From positions 434,001 through 498,000 of the forward strand of contig NZ_SNVW01000001.1 of assembly GCF_004361695.1 (NCBI RefSeq): a stretch of DNA of 64,000 nt. Direction: 5' to 3'. The position numbers and the translations under genes were made by a program. This DNA comes from Curtobacterium flaccumfaciens (GTDB taxonomy: Bacteria > Actinomycetota > Actinomycetes > Actinomycetales > Microbacteriaceae). The notes under the pieces were generated by a model. It saw nothing but the letters and a program-made list of their open reading frames with translations. It did not search any database and was not told the origin of the DNA. Below are positions 7,460 to 15,556 of this stretch, one piece after another (the stretch's first letter is position 1; each line of letters begins with the position of its first letter).

Positions 7460-9637
7460 ATGACCGCCACCGCACCCGTTCCGGTGCAGCACGGCCGGCA
7501 CTCGTCCGAGGCCCCCGTTGCCTCCGGCGCCCCCGGCCAGCAGCCGCTGATGACCCACCGCCAGATCCTGCTCGTGATCTACGGGCTGATGGCGGGGATG
7601 TTCCTGTCGTCCCTCGGGCAGACGGTGTTCGGCACGGCGATCCGGACGATCGGTGACGACCTGCACGGCCTCGACCAGCAGGCCTGGGTCACCACGGCGT
7701 ACCTCATCACCTCGACCATCGCGACACCGATCTACGGCAAGCTCTCGGACATCTTCGGCCGTCGCCCGCTGTACATCTTCGGCATCGTCGTGTTCATCCT
7801 CGGCGCCGTGCTGTCCTCGATGTCCACGTCCATGCTCATGCTCGCCGGCTTCCGCGCCGTGCAGGGCATCGGCGCCGGTGCGCTGATGTCGCTGCCGCTC
7901 GCGATCATGGGCGACATCCTCGCTCCGCGCGAGCGTGCCAAGTACCAGGGCTACTTCCTCGCCGTGTTCGGCATCTCGAGTGTCATCGGCCCGCTCATCG
8001 GCGGTCTCCTCGCCGGAACCTCCGAGATCCTGTGGATCACCGGGTGGCGCTGGGTGCTCCTCATCAACGTCCCGATCGGCGTCGCCGCGCTCATCATGGT
8101 CATCGTCTTCCTGCACCTGCCGAAGGTGCACGGTGCGGACGCCGCGAAGCCGAAGGTCGACTGGTGGGGCGCGACCGCCGTCATCGTCACCCTCGTGCCG
8201 CTGCTGCTCGTCGCCGAGCAGGGCCGGACCTGGGGCTGGGGTTCCCCGGCCGCCATCGCCTGCTACGTCATCGGCGTCGCCGGCCTGATCGGGCTGCTCC
8301 TCGTCGAGTCGAAGATGGGCGACGCGGCGATCATCCCGCTCAAGCTCTTCCGCTCGGGCACGTTCTCGATGGCGACCGTCATCGGCTTCCTCGTGGGCTT
8401 CGCGATGTTCGGCGCCATGCTGACCATCCCGCTCTACCTGCAGATCGTCGTCGGCCTCACCCCGACGGAGTCCGGCTTCGCGACGCTCCCCCTCGTTGGC
8501 GGCCTGATGATCGCCTCGATCACCTCGGGCCAGATCGTCGCCCGGGTCGGCCGCTACCGGATCTTCCCGGTGATCGGCACGGCGCTGGTCTCGTGCGGCT
8601 ACGTCGTCCTGACGTTCATGACGATCGACAAGCCGCTCTGGTTCCTCATGATCGGCATGTTCCTCATCGGCCTCGGCCTCGGCTCGGTCATGCAGTCGCT
8701 GACCCTCGCCTCGCAGGGCTCCGTCGAGGCCCGGGACATGGGCGTCGCCACGTCGTCGGCCACGTTCTTCCGCCAGATCGGTGGAACGCTCGGCACCGCC
8801 GTGCTCCTGTCCATCCTGTTCTCGGTGATGCCGGCGAACATCCTGCACGCCACCGCGAACCAGAAGGACCTCGGTCCGGCGCTCGACGCCGCGCTGAACC
8901 CGACCGTCGCGAGCGCGAAGGCGAACCGTGGCGCGATGGACAAGATCTGGACGCCGATCGTCACGCCGCTGACGAAGACCGTGCAGTCGCAGCTCGACGC
9001 CGCCGTGGCGACCGCCGACCAGACCGCCGTCGCACAGGTCACCGAGCAGGTCACCGCGGCCGTGCAGCAGCAGGTCGCCGCGGGCGCCGTGCCGGCAGCC
9101 ACCGCGCAGTCCGTGATCGACCAGCAGGTCGCCGCCGCCACCCCGGCGGCCGAGGCCGCCGCACGTGACGCCGTCGCCTCGAAGGCGCACGCCTCCGTGC
9201 AGGGCGACACCGTGTCCGTCGACTGGTCCGACGCCACGCAGCGCTCGTACTGGGTGGAGCAGCTGACCCCGGAGCTCGCGAAGAAGGTCGACGACGGCAG
9301 CACGCAGAACGACAGCGCCACCAGCACGAACGACACCTCGTTCCTGACCGGTGCCGACAGCCGCCTGACCCGGCCGTTCATGGCGGGCTTCAACGCCTCG
9401 TCCGTGACGATCTACTGGGTCGGTCTCGGCGTCATCCTGCTGGCGTTCGTCCTCACCTGGTTCTTCCGGGTGCCGCCGCTCCGCCAGCGCTCCGCCCTGC
9501 AGGAGCGCGCCGACGCCGCCGATTCCGCCGGACCCGACGCCGAGGCGCAGCTCGAGGCGTCCGCCGGCATGGCGGCCGCCGAGGCGGGTTCCTTCACCGG
9601 TCCGATGACCGGCTCCACGCCGACCCAGCGTCGGTGA
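7460..9637 (+). CDS. DHA2-family MFS drug efflux transporter with large extracytoplasmic loop
   Basis: Proton-driven multidrug exporter of the EmrB/QacA (14-helix) type, 725 residues. Motif A (GKLSDIFGRRPLYI) follows helix 2, and the motif C region reads FGISSVIGPLIGGLLAG. About 175 residues rich in Ala, Gln, Thr and Val (roughly 466-640) lie between the last two predicted helices, much longer than the usual loop; they may form an external coiled or capping domain. ATG at 7460 follows AAGGAG. Controlled by the divergent MarR and probably by the downstream TetR (79-base gap). The final helix is followed by an acidic, Ala-rich cytoplasmic tail. Confidence 0.9.
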   Translation: MTATAPVPVQHGRHSSEAPVASGAPGQQPLMTHRQILLVIYGLMAGMFLSSLGQTVFGTAIRTIGDDLHGLDQQAWVTTAYLITSTIATPIYGKLSDIFGRRPLYIFGIVVFILGAVLSSMSTSMLMLAGFRAVQGIGAGALMSLPLAIMGDILAPRERAKYQGYFLAVFGISSVIGPLIGGLLAGTSEILWITGWRWVLLINVPIGVAALIMVIVFLHLPKVHGADAAKPKVDWWGATAVIVTLVPLLLVAEQGRTWGWGSPAAIACYVIGVAGLIGLLLVESKMGDAAIIPLKLFRSGTFSMATVIGFLVGFAMFGAMLTIPLYLQIVVGLTPTESGFATLPLVGGLMIASITSGQIVARVGRYRIFPVIGTALVSCGYVVLTFMTIDKPLWFLMIGMFLIGLGLGSVMQSLTLASQGSVEARDMGVATSSATFFRQIGGTLGTAVLLSILFSVMPANILHATANQKDLGPALDAALNPTVASAKANRGAMDKIWTPIVTPLTKTVQSQLDAAVATADQTAVAQVTEQVTAAVQQQVAAGAVPAATAQSVIDQQVAAATPAAEAAARDAVASKAHASVQGDTVSVDWSDATQRSYWVEQLTPELAKKVDDGSTQNDSATSTNDTSFLTGADSRLTRPFMAGFNASSVTIYWVGLGVILLAFVLTWFFRVPPLRQRSALQERADAADSAGPDAEAQLEASAGMAAAEAGSFTGPMTGSTPTQRR

Positions 9638-9716
9638 CCGACCGGGGCGTCCGTCCGTGCCCCCTTTCCGGGCGGGCGCCCCACCCACCAGCACCATCCG
9701 CAGACAGGGAGTCCTC

Positions 9717-10307
9717 GTGACCACCACACCGGCAGCGACCGCGGCGACGGAGCCGTGCACGCTGCGCGAACGGAAGAAGCAGCAGACCCGGCAGGCGCTG
9801 CACGACGCCGCCCTGACACTCGTCTCGGCGCACGGCCTCGACGGGGTCACCGTGGAGCAGATCTGCGCGGACGCCGACGTCTCGCCGCGGACCTTCTTCA
9901 ACTACTTCACCTCGAAGGCGCACGCCGCGATCGGCCTGGACACCGTCGAGGTCCCCGAGGCCGCGGCGGAGTGGTTCGCCGTCGCCGACGGCCGGCTCGT
10001 CGACGACCTGTGCGGCCTCGTCGCGCGCACCGTCCCGCTGTCGCAGGACCGCCGCCGGATGAAGGAGCTCCTCGTGCTCCGGCCGGAGATGACCCCGATG
10101 GTCATGCAGTGGATGGCCGAGTCACGGCAGTCGCTGCTCAGCACGGTCGGCACCCGCACGGACGAGCAGACCGCACGCACCGCGGTCGCCCTGGTGATGT
10201 CGGCACTCAGCGAGGTCGCGCACCGCGAGACCGTCCGGGGCGCCGAGGAGCTCGCCACGCGGCTCCGCGCCGTGGTGCGGGAGATGGGCGCGCTCGCCTC
10301 CGCCTGA
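9717..10307 (+). CDS. TetR family regulator
   Basis: Repressor of 196 residues with a canonical N-terminal HTH (VTVEQICADADVSPRTFFNYFTSKAHA). The C-terminal domain is not assignable to a named ligand class. It lies 79 bases downstream of the DHA2 efflux gene on the same strand, so it is probably co-transcribed and senses a pump substrate. GTG at 9717, with GGGAG 8 bases before it, is preferred to an upstream ATG at 9657 that adds a non-conserved proline-rich stretch. A hairpin at 10323-10344 ends the unit. Confidence 0.87.
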   Translation: MTTTPAATAATEPCTLRERKKQQTRQALHDAALTLVSAHGLDGVTVEQICADADVSPRTFFNYFTSKAHAAIGLDTVEVPEAAAEWFAVADGRLVDDLCGLVARTVPLSQDRRRMKELLVLRPEMTPMVMQWMAESRQSLLSTVGTRTDEQTARTAVALVMSALSEVAHRETVRGAEELATRLRAVVREMGALASA

Positions 10308-10322
10308 CGCCCCAGCGCCGTC

Positions 10323-10344
10323 CCGGCCCCGGGTGCGGGGCCGG
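10323..10344 (+). terminator. Hairpin after the efflux/TetR unit
   Basis: CCGGCCCC and GGGGCCGG (8-base arms, 6-base loop GGGTGC) lie 16 bases after the TetR stop. There is no U-tract. Confidence 0.6.
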
Positions 10345-10358
10345 CGCGTCGCTGACTC

Positions 10359-10403
10359 GGAACGACATGGTCGACGTCGTACGACGTCGACCATGTCGTC
10401 CGG
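10359..10403. repeat. Palindromic element, copy A (38-base perfect palindrome)
   Basis: Within these 45 bases, positions 10362-10399 are a perfect 19-base-arm palindrome with no loop (ACGACATGGTCGACGTCGT and its complement). A related but degenerate copy lies 29 bases downstream. Role unknown; cruciform, binding site or terminator are all possible. The surrounding 10308-10733 gap holds no other gene I can support. Confidence 0.7.
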
Positions 10404-10431
10404 CGCGGACGCGGCCCGTTGTCCGCGCGCG

Positions 10432-10477
10432 GGAACGACGAGGTCGCTGTCGTGCGACGACGACGGTGTCGTTCCGG
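10432..10477. repeat. Palindromic element, copy B (degenerate)
   Basis: GGAACGACGAGGTCGCTGTC and GACGACGACGGTGTCGTTCC form an imperfect palindrome that aligns end to end with copy A (both open with GGAACGAC and close with a GTCGT(T)CCGG edge). The differing bases are no longer fully complementary. Confidence 0.6.
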
Positions 10478-10733
10478 GTCGACGGAGCCGGCGCGGGTCC
10501 GGCGCACCCCCACCCCGGCCTGGAGGCACGTCACGGCCCCGCAACGCCGCCTGCGGACAGCGGTGCGGGATTGCGGGAAACCCCGGGGCTGCGCGGACCC
10601 ACAGGTCGCGTTCGGCATCCCGCAGGACTCCTCTCGCGGACGTCGAAGCATGCCTACGCTCCGGACATCGGCCGTACCCGACGGCTGGTTTCCGGTCATG
10701 ACGACCGGTACGCACGCCGAGGAGCCCCACCCG

Positions 10734-12185
10734 ATGAAGCACCGTCCGAGCTGTCGTACCGCAGCACTCATCACCGCCGCCACCGGCACCGTCCTGGTGT
10801 CGAGCGCGTTCGGCATCGTCCCCGCGATGGCCACCACCGCGGCACCGGCGACGTCCACCTCCGTGGCCGCTGCCGACACCGCCTCGAGCACCGCCGCGGC
10901 CGCTCCGCAGGTGGCCGCACCGGCAGCTCCGGCACCGTCGCCGGCCGCGGCTGCACCGGCACCGGCGCCGGCTGCGGCAGCACCGGAGGCTCCGGCCCCC
11001 GCCGCGTCGACGGCCCCCGCCCCGGCAGTGACGCCGGCAGCGACCCCGTCGGCCGAACCCGCTCCCGCCGTCGACCCCGCCCCCGCTGCCTCCGCCCCGG
11101 CACCCGCCGAGACGACCCCGGCGGCCACGTCGGGCCGGCAGCCCACCGCACCGTCGACCGGCACGGCCGCGAAGCCGAGCAAGCCCGGCGCACACGGCCA
11201 CGGCCACGGCCACGACGAGCACCAGATGCCGACGTACTCCTCGCAGTCGTCGCAGTCCTCGCCCGTCACCCTGCCGTCCGTGCGGGCCGGCGAGGAGTTC
11301 AGCGCCGACCTCCGCGCCGACCACGCGTACGGGGCGACCTACACCCTGACCACCGTCGAGGGTGGTTCCGTCTCGCTCCCCGAGGGGCTGTGGTTCCACG
11401 ACGGCGTCCTCGGTGGCACCCCGACCTACGCGGGCACCTTCACGGCGCTCGTGACGGCCACGAACGACTGCGGGACCGCGAGCCAGTGGGTGCGGATGAC
11501 CGTCACCCCGGCGGCGTCGCTGCAGCTCGGAGTCGTCGTCCACGACGTCCCCGCGGCCTCCGACGGCTCGTACACCTGGGTCGCACCCGACGGCTCGACC
11601 TCGCCCGGACCGATCCGCGTGAACGAGGGCGGCTCGATCACCCTCGTGCCGTGGACCAGCGACGAGTACGGCAACGCCACCAACGCGTCGGCGACCGCCG
11701 AGGTCTGGTCGAGCATCGACTCGGACGTCGTCGTGCACGGCGACTCCGGCTTCACGATCACGTTCCCGCACGCCTCGTCGCACGTCATCTCCGTGACGGT
11801 CGACGGCGTCTGCACCGAGTTCACGGTCGAGGTGATCCCCGCGTCGACGACGCCGACCACGCCGACCACGCCGACCACGCCGACGACGCCCACCACGCCG
11901 ACCACTCCGACCACGCCGGAGCCCCCGACGACGCCGGTCGACGACCCGGCCGAGCCGGTCACCGACGTGGTGGCGATCCCGGTGGTCGTCCAGGCCACGC
12001 CGATCGCCTCCGGCGTGGTCGACCCGGTGGCCACCGCGACCCCCGTCGCGACGGCTGACCACCTGGCCTACACCGGCGCGGAGACCTCCACGCCGATCGG
12101 TTGGGCCGTCGGGCTCCTCGCGGCCGGCGCGGCGCTCCTCGGGTTCCGCGGGATCCGGACCGTCCGACGCCGCCACCGCGGCTGA
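10734..12185 (+). CDS. Sortase-anchored (LAxTG) surface protein with Pro/Ala stalk
   Basis: Secreted, cell-wall-anchored protein of 483 residues. It has a Sec signal peptide, then about 110 residues of Ala/Pro/Thr-rich stalk, a His-rich patch (GHGHGHDEH), a beta-rich region with an Ig/cadherin-like segment (LPEGLWFHDGVLGGTPTYAGTF), a TTP repeat spacer, and a C-terminal sorting signal: LAYTG at 444-448, hydrophobic helix, RRRHRG tail. LAxTG is the motif recognised by actinobacterial class E sortases; no sortase gene is in the window. ATG at 10734 follows GAGGAG. Followed by a 14-bp hairpin. Confidence 0.85.
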   Translation: MKHRPSCRTAALITAATGTVLVSSAFGIVPAMATTAAPATSTSVAAADTASSTAAAAPQVAAPAAPAPSPAAAAPAPAPAAAAPEAPAPAASTAPAPAVTPAATPSAEPAPAVDPAPAASAPAPAETTPAATSGRQPTAPSTGTAAKPSKPGAHGHGHGHDEHQMPTYSSQSSQSSPVTLPSVRAGEEFSADLRADHAYGATYTLTTVEGGSVSLPEGLWFHDGVLGGTPTYAGTFTALVTATNDCGTASQWVRMTVTPAASLQLGVVVHDVPAASDGSYTWVAPDGSTSPGPIRVNEGGSITLVPWTSDEYGNATNASATAEVWSSIDSDVVVHGDSGFTITFPHASSHVISVTVDGVCTEFTVEVIPASTTPTTPTTPTTPTTPTTPTTPTTPEPPTTPVDDPAEPVTDVVAIPVVVQATPIASGVVDPVATATPVATADHLAYTGAETSTPIGWAVGLLAAGAALLGFRGIRTVRRRHRG

Positions 12186-12190
12186 GACCC

Positions 12191-12224
12191 GTGTCGCGGT
12201 GCGCAACGGCGCGCACCGCGACAC
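12191..12224 (+). terminator. Hairpin after the LAxTG protein gene
   Basis: GTGTCGCGGTGCGC (12191-12204) pairs perfectly with 12211-12224 around a 6-base loop, 6 bases after the stop codon. Confidence 0.75.
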
Positions 12225-12230
12225 GCACGT

Positions 12231-12306
12231 ACCCGGTCGTTCCGCGCGTACCCAGTCGTTCCGCGCGTACTCGGTCGTTTCGCGCGTACCCGGTGGAATC
12301 GGGCGT
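12231..12306. repeat. 19-base tandem repeat, four units
   Basis: Four back-to-back 19-base units (12231, 12250, 12269, 12288) of the form ACCCGGTCGTTCCGCGCGT; the last diverges and becomes the start of the inverted-repeat element at 12295. A shorter trace of the unit precedes the related element at 14012. Confidence 0.75.
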
Positions 12307-12383
12307 AGGAGGTCGGAAGTTTCGACCTCCTACGCCCGATTCCGCTTTCCACTCCGGGCGTGATGGGAAGGAACGGCACCGCG
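12295..12383. repeat. Intergenic inverted-repeat element, copy 1 (about 89 bases)
   Basis: Begins GGAATCGGGCGTAGGAGGTC and folds back on itself around a GAAGTTTC loop, then continues with a conserved tail containing GATGGGAAGGAAC. It shares roughly 90 percent identity with 14012-14100. Both copies sit at the 3' end of a minus-strand SDR gene that converges with a plus-strand gene, so a bidirectional terminator role is likely. Confidence 0.75.
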
Positions 12384-12395
12384 CACCGGACGTGC

Positions 12396-13256
12396 TCAGA
12401 CGTGGGCGAGCGGGTCCAACTGCTCCGGGGTCGCGTCCGCGGCCTGTGTCGAACGGCTGAGCGCCTCGTTCCGCTCGTCCTCGGCCAGGAGCGCACGACC
12501 CGCAGCGGTGCCGTGTTCGAACGCGTCCGGGCCGACGAGCAGGCGGAGCGGCGGCTCCTCCATCGCGACGATGCGCAGGACGAGACCGGCGACGAGGTCG
12601 GGGTCGCTCGCCCCGATCGCCGTCCCGCCGTGCATCTGCGCGGAGACCCCGACGGTGGACGCGTACTCCGGCCGCACCAGGGCGACGCGCATCGACGACC
12701 CGGCCCAGTCGGTCCGCATGCCACCCGGTTCGAGGACGGTGACGTGGACGCCGAAGGGGGCGACCTCCCTGGCGAGGACCGAGGAGAACCCACCGACGGC
12801 CCACTTCGCGGTCTGGTAGGCGCCGAGGCCCGGCGTCGCCATGCGGCCGCCGACCGACGACACCTGCACGATGTGCCCCGAGCCCTGCTCCCGCATGACG
12901 TGCACGGCTTCGCGGCTGAGCGTGACGACGCCGAACAGGTTGGTCTCGACCTGCGCGCGGAAGTCGTCGGGGTCGGCGTCCTCGATGGCCGCGAGGTTCG
13001 CGTACCCGGCGTTGTTGACGAGCACGTCGAGCCGGCCGAAGCGCTCGACGGCGGTGCGGACCGCGGCGCGTGCGGCCTCGGGGTCGGTCACGTCGAGGGC
13101 GACCGGCACGAGCGCGGCTCCCTCGGGCACCGTGACGTCGTCGAGTGCGTGGAGGTCGCGGACGCCGGCGACGACCTGGTGGCCGGCGGCGAGGGCGGTG
13201 GTGACGATCGAGCGGCCGAGGCCACGGGAGGCACCGGTGACGAGGAAGACGGACAT
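12396..13256 (-). CDS. Short-chain dehydrogenase/reductase (classical SDR)
   Basis: NAD(P)-dependent oxidoreductase of 286 residues. It shows the cofactor turn TGASRGLG near the N-terminus, NNAG, catalytic Ser in VSSVGG, and Tyr/Lys in YQTAK. The substrate is not determinable. ATG at 13256 places TGASRGLG at the expected position 7-14; the longer in-frame start is not needed. Divergent from the TetR at 13351, with an inverted-repeat operator between. A second SDR/TetR pair of the same layout follows at 14102. Confidence 0.9.
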   Translation of the reverse strand: MSVFLVTGASRGLGRSIVTTALAAGHQVVAGVRDLHALDDVTVPEGAALVPVALDVTDPEAARAAVRTAVERFGRLDVLVNNAGYANLAAIEDADPDDFRAQVETNLFGVVTLSREAVHVMREQGSGHIVQVSSVGGRMATPGLGAYQTAKWAVGGFSSVLAREVAPFGVHVTVLEPGGMRTDWAGSSMRVALVRPEYASTVGVSAQMHGGTAIGASDPDLVAGLVLRIVAMEEPPLRLLVGPDAFEHGTAAGRALLAEDERNEALSRSTQAADATPEQLDPLAHV

Positions 13257-13264
13257 GGTGATCC

Positions 13265-13330
13265 TAACTGAACGGTTGGTTGACACCAGTCATGGAACAC
13301 CCGGCGTCCACGGTTGTCAACCATCCAGTT
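13265..13330. promoter_or_regulatory. Operator-like inverted repeat between SDR and TetR
   Basis: AACTGAACGGTTGGTTGAC (13265-13283) and GTCAACCATCCAGTT (13316-13330) are inverted partial copies (shared GTTGAC/GTCAAC and AACTG/CAGTT blocks). Probable binding sites of the divergent TetR. Confidence 0.5.
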
Positions 13331-13350
13331 GATAGCATCGGGAGGTGCCC

Positions 13351-14025
13351 ATGCCCCGCGACGCCGATGCCACCCGCGCCCGACTCCTCACCGCCGCCCG
13401 CGACGAGTTCGCCGCGGTCGGGATCGCCGGCGCCCGGGTCGACCGGATCGCCGCGGCCGCCGCCAGCAACAAGGCGCAGATCTACCACTACTTCGGCAGC
13501 AAGGACGGCCTGTTCGACGCGGTGTTCGACGCGATGGTTGCGGAGACCCTCGACGAGGTCACGATCGACGCCGACGACCTGCCCGAGTACGCCGGACGCC
13601 TGCACGACTCGTACGCCCGGCGGCCCTGGGTGCAGCGTCTTGCCACCTGGTACCGGCTCGAGCGCGGGGACGCCGAGCAGCCGATCGACGCGGTCGTGCG
13701 GAGCAACGCGGCGAAGCTCCGGGCGATCGAGGATGCCCAGGATGCCGGACGGCTGCCCGCGACCTTCACCGCGGCGGAGCTCCTCGGCATCGTGATCCAC
13801 ACCGCCGCACTCTGGAGCGGGGCGACCCCGGAGTACGCCCGACTCACCGACGAGGTCGGAGCGGCTCGGCGCCGTGCCGTCGTGGTGGCCGCGGTGGACG
13901 CCGTCGTGCGCGCGGAGGCCGCGCGGGGAGTCGGCGTGGGAGGTGACGTGGGAGATGGCGTGGGAGGTGACGTGGGAGATGGCGTGGGAGGTCGTTCCGC
14001 GCATACTCGGCGGAATCGGGCGTAG
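13351..14025 (+). CDS. TetR family regulator with repeat-derived C-terminal tail
   Basis: Repressor of 224 residues. The HTH is typical (VDRIAAAAASNKAQIYHYFGSKDGLFDAV). The C-terminal domain ends in a normal helix near residue 195; after that the DNA is two and a half 24-base units (13935-13994) giving a GVGGDVGD repeat, then 14 codons that read into an intergenic inverted-repeat element until its TAG. The tail therefore looks acquired by repeat expansion, probably without function. ATG at 13351 (GGAGG 5 bases ahead) is preferred over GTG at 13345, which overlaps the Shine-Dalgarno site. Confidence 0.88.
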   Translation: MPRDADATRARLLTAARDEFAAVGIAGARVDRIAAAAASNKAQIYHYFGSKDGLFDAVFDAMVAETLDEVTIDADDLPEYAGRLHDSYARRPWVQRLATWYRLERGDAEQPIDAVVRSNAAKLRAIEDAQDAGRLPATFTAAELLGIVIHTAALWSGATPEYARLTDEVGAARRRAVVVAAVDAVVRAEAARGVGVGGDVGDGVGGDVGDGVGGRSAHTRRNRA

Positions 14026-14100
14026 GAGGTCGAGAGTTTCGACCTCCGACGCCCGATTCCGCTTGCCACTCCGAGTGCGATGGGAAGGAACCGCCACCGC
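14012..14100. repeat. Intergenic inverted-repeat element, copy 2
   Basis: Related to 12295-12383 with about eight substitutions and in the same orientation. The arms are GAATCGGGCGTAGGAGGTCG and a complement with one mismatch. The TetR stop codon at 14023-14025 lies inside the left arm; the SDR gene ends at 14102, directly after the element. Confidence 0.75.
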
Positions 14101-14101
14101 G

Positions 14102-14866
14102 TCAGACGACGGACCACCCACCGTCGCTCGGCAGCACCGCGCCGTTGACGTTGGTGGAGTCGTCGCTGAGCAACCAGGTGATCGCGGCGGCGAGTTGCTC
14201 GGGCTGCGCGACCGGCGGGATCGCGACCTGCATGATCGGGCCGACACGACCGGCGGCGTACTCGCTCCGCATCGGCGCCTCGATGTTCGTCGCGACCGCT
14301 CCCGGCGCGACGGCGTTCGCGCGGATGCCCTGCGGCCCGTGGAAGAACGCCACGCTCTTCGTGAACCCGGCGATCGCGTGCTTCGACGCCGTGTACGCGG
14401 CGCCGGCCGCCGAGGCCCGGAGCGCGGCCTCGGACGCGACGTTGACGACCGCGCCGCGACCCGCCGCGATCATCACGGGCAGGACGGCGCGGGTGAGCCG
14501 CATCGGGCCGGTCACGTTCACGCTGAACACCCGGTCCCAGGTGGCGTCGTCCACCTCGCTCGGCGGCAGGAAGGCGTCCATGATGCCGGCGACGTTGGCG
14601 AGCCCGTCGATCCGCTCCCCCGCGGCGGCGATCAGCGCGTCGATGGTCTCCGTGGCGGCGACGTCGCCGACGACGGTCTCGAGACGCCCGTCGTGTGCGG
14701 CGAGTTCGCCGCGCAGGGCCTCCAGCCGTTCGGCGACCACGTCGGTCGCGATGACCCGGCCACCCTCGTTCGCGATGCGCGTCGCCGTGGCGCGTCCGAT
14801 GCCGGAACCCGCTCCGGTGACGATGATGGTCCTGCCGGTGAACCGTCCGGCGGTGGTGTCGGTCAT
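14102..14866 (-). CDS. Short-chain dehydrogenase/reductase (classical SDR)
   Basis: NAD(P)-dependent oxidoreductase of 254 residues, the usual family length. TGAGSGIG forms the cofactor loop; NVAG, NVASEAALRAS and YTASK supply the catalytic Asn/Ser/Tyr/Lys; PGAVATNI follows. The C-terminal LLSDDSTNVNGAVLPSDGGW is typical of 3-oxoacyl-ACP reductase-like SDRs, though the substrate is unknown. ATG at 14866. Divergent from the TetR at 14935, with symmetric CACTGAG/CTCAGTG sites between. Confidence 0.9.
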   Translation of the reverse strand: MTDTTAGRFTGRTIIVTGAGSGIGRATATRIANEGGRVIATDVVAERLEALRGELAAHDGRLETVVGDVAATETIDALIAAAGERIDGLANVAGIMDAFLPPSEVDDATWDRVFSVNVTGPMRLTRAVLPVMIAAGRGAVVNVASEAALRASAAGAAYTASKHAIAGFTKSVAFFHGPQGIRANAVAPGAVATNIEAPMRSEYAAGRVGPIMQVAIPPVAQPEQLAAAITWLLSDDSTNVNGAVLPSDGGWSVV

Positions 14867-14874
14867 GTCGTCTC

Positions 14875-14922
14875 CTCACTGAGAGGCGCTCGCTGCGCCA
14901 CCCTGGTTATAGCACTCAGTGC
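14875..14922. promoter_or_regulatory. Operator-like palindromes between SDR and TetR
   Basis: CTC-ACT-GAG (14875-14883) and GCACT-C-AGTGC (14912-14922) share a CACTGAG/CTCAGTG core in inverted orientation. Probably bound by the TetR at 14935. Confidence 0.5.
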
Positions 14923-14934
14923 CGAAAGGAACGC

Positions 14935-15513
14935 ATGAGCTCGACGAGCGATCGGCCGACCGGACGTCCGCGGACGATCGACCCCGACGCGGTGTCCCTC
15001 GTCGCACTGCGGCTCTTCGACGAGCAGGGCTTCGACACCGTGTCGATGGACGACGTCGCCGCGGCCGCCGGGATCAGCCGTCGCTCGCTGTTCCGGCTGT
15101 TCCCGAGCAAGGCCGCCCTCGTCTGGGGCGGGCTCGACGAGTTCGCGACCCGCTTCACCGACGCGCTCCGGGCACGGCCCACCGACGAGCCCTCAGCGAC
15201 CGCCCTCCGCGCCGCCTACCGCGTGGGAGCGTCGTTCCCGGACGAGACCGTCGAGGTCACCCGGCACCGGCTCCGCGTCATCCGCACGAACCCGTCCCTG
15301 CAGCGGGGCGGGGACGCGACGATCACGTCGCTCACCGACGCGATCGTGCGGTTCGTGGCGGAGCGGGACGGCGGCTCGGTCGACGACCTCGCCGTGATCG
15401 TCCGGGCGAGCACGCTCGCGGCGGCGACGAACGCCGCGCTCACCTGGTGGGCGACGCACGGCGAGGGTCGCCCGGCGGACGCGGTCGACCGGGCGATCGA
15501 CCTGCTGGGCTGA
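14935..15513 (+). CDS. TetR family regulator (MftR/acyl-CoA-like C-terminal type)
   Basis: Repressor of 192 residues. HTH VSMDDVAAAAGISRRSLFRLFPSKAALVWGG resembles the group with an acyl-CoA-like ligand domain (mycofactocin-type regulators). There are no mycofactocin genes nearby, so the ligand remains open. ATG at 14935 with GAAAGGA ahead. Divergent from the SDR at 14866. Confidence 0.88.
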   Translation: MSSTSDRPTGRPRTIDPDAVSLVALRLFDEQGFDTVSMDDVAAAAGISRRSLFRLFPSKAALVWGGLDEFATRFTDALRARPTDEPSATALRAAYRVGASFPDETVEVTRHRLRVIRTNPSLQRGGDATITSLTDAIVRFVAERDGGSVDDLAVIVRASTLAAATNAALTWWATHGEGRPADAVDRAIDLLG

Positions 15514-15556
15514 CGACCTCCTGGTGCGACCACCGCCACGGCGGTATCGTCCCGGC

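Noticed and set aside
6887-9901. Very long minus-strand open frame across the DHA2 pump
   Set aside because: Only its C-terminal 158 codons are the MarR gene; the rest is Arg/Gly/His-rich antisense of a clear membrane transporter, as expected at 70 percent GC.
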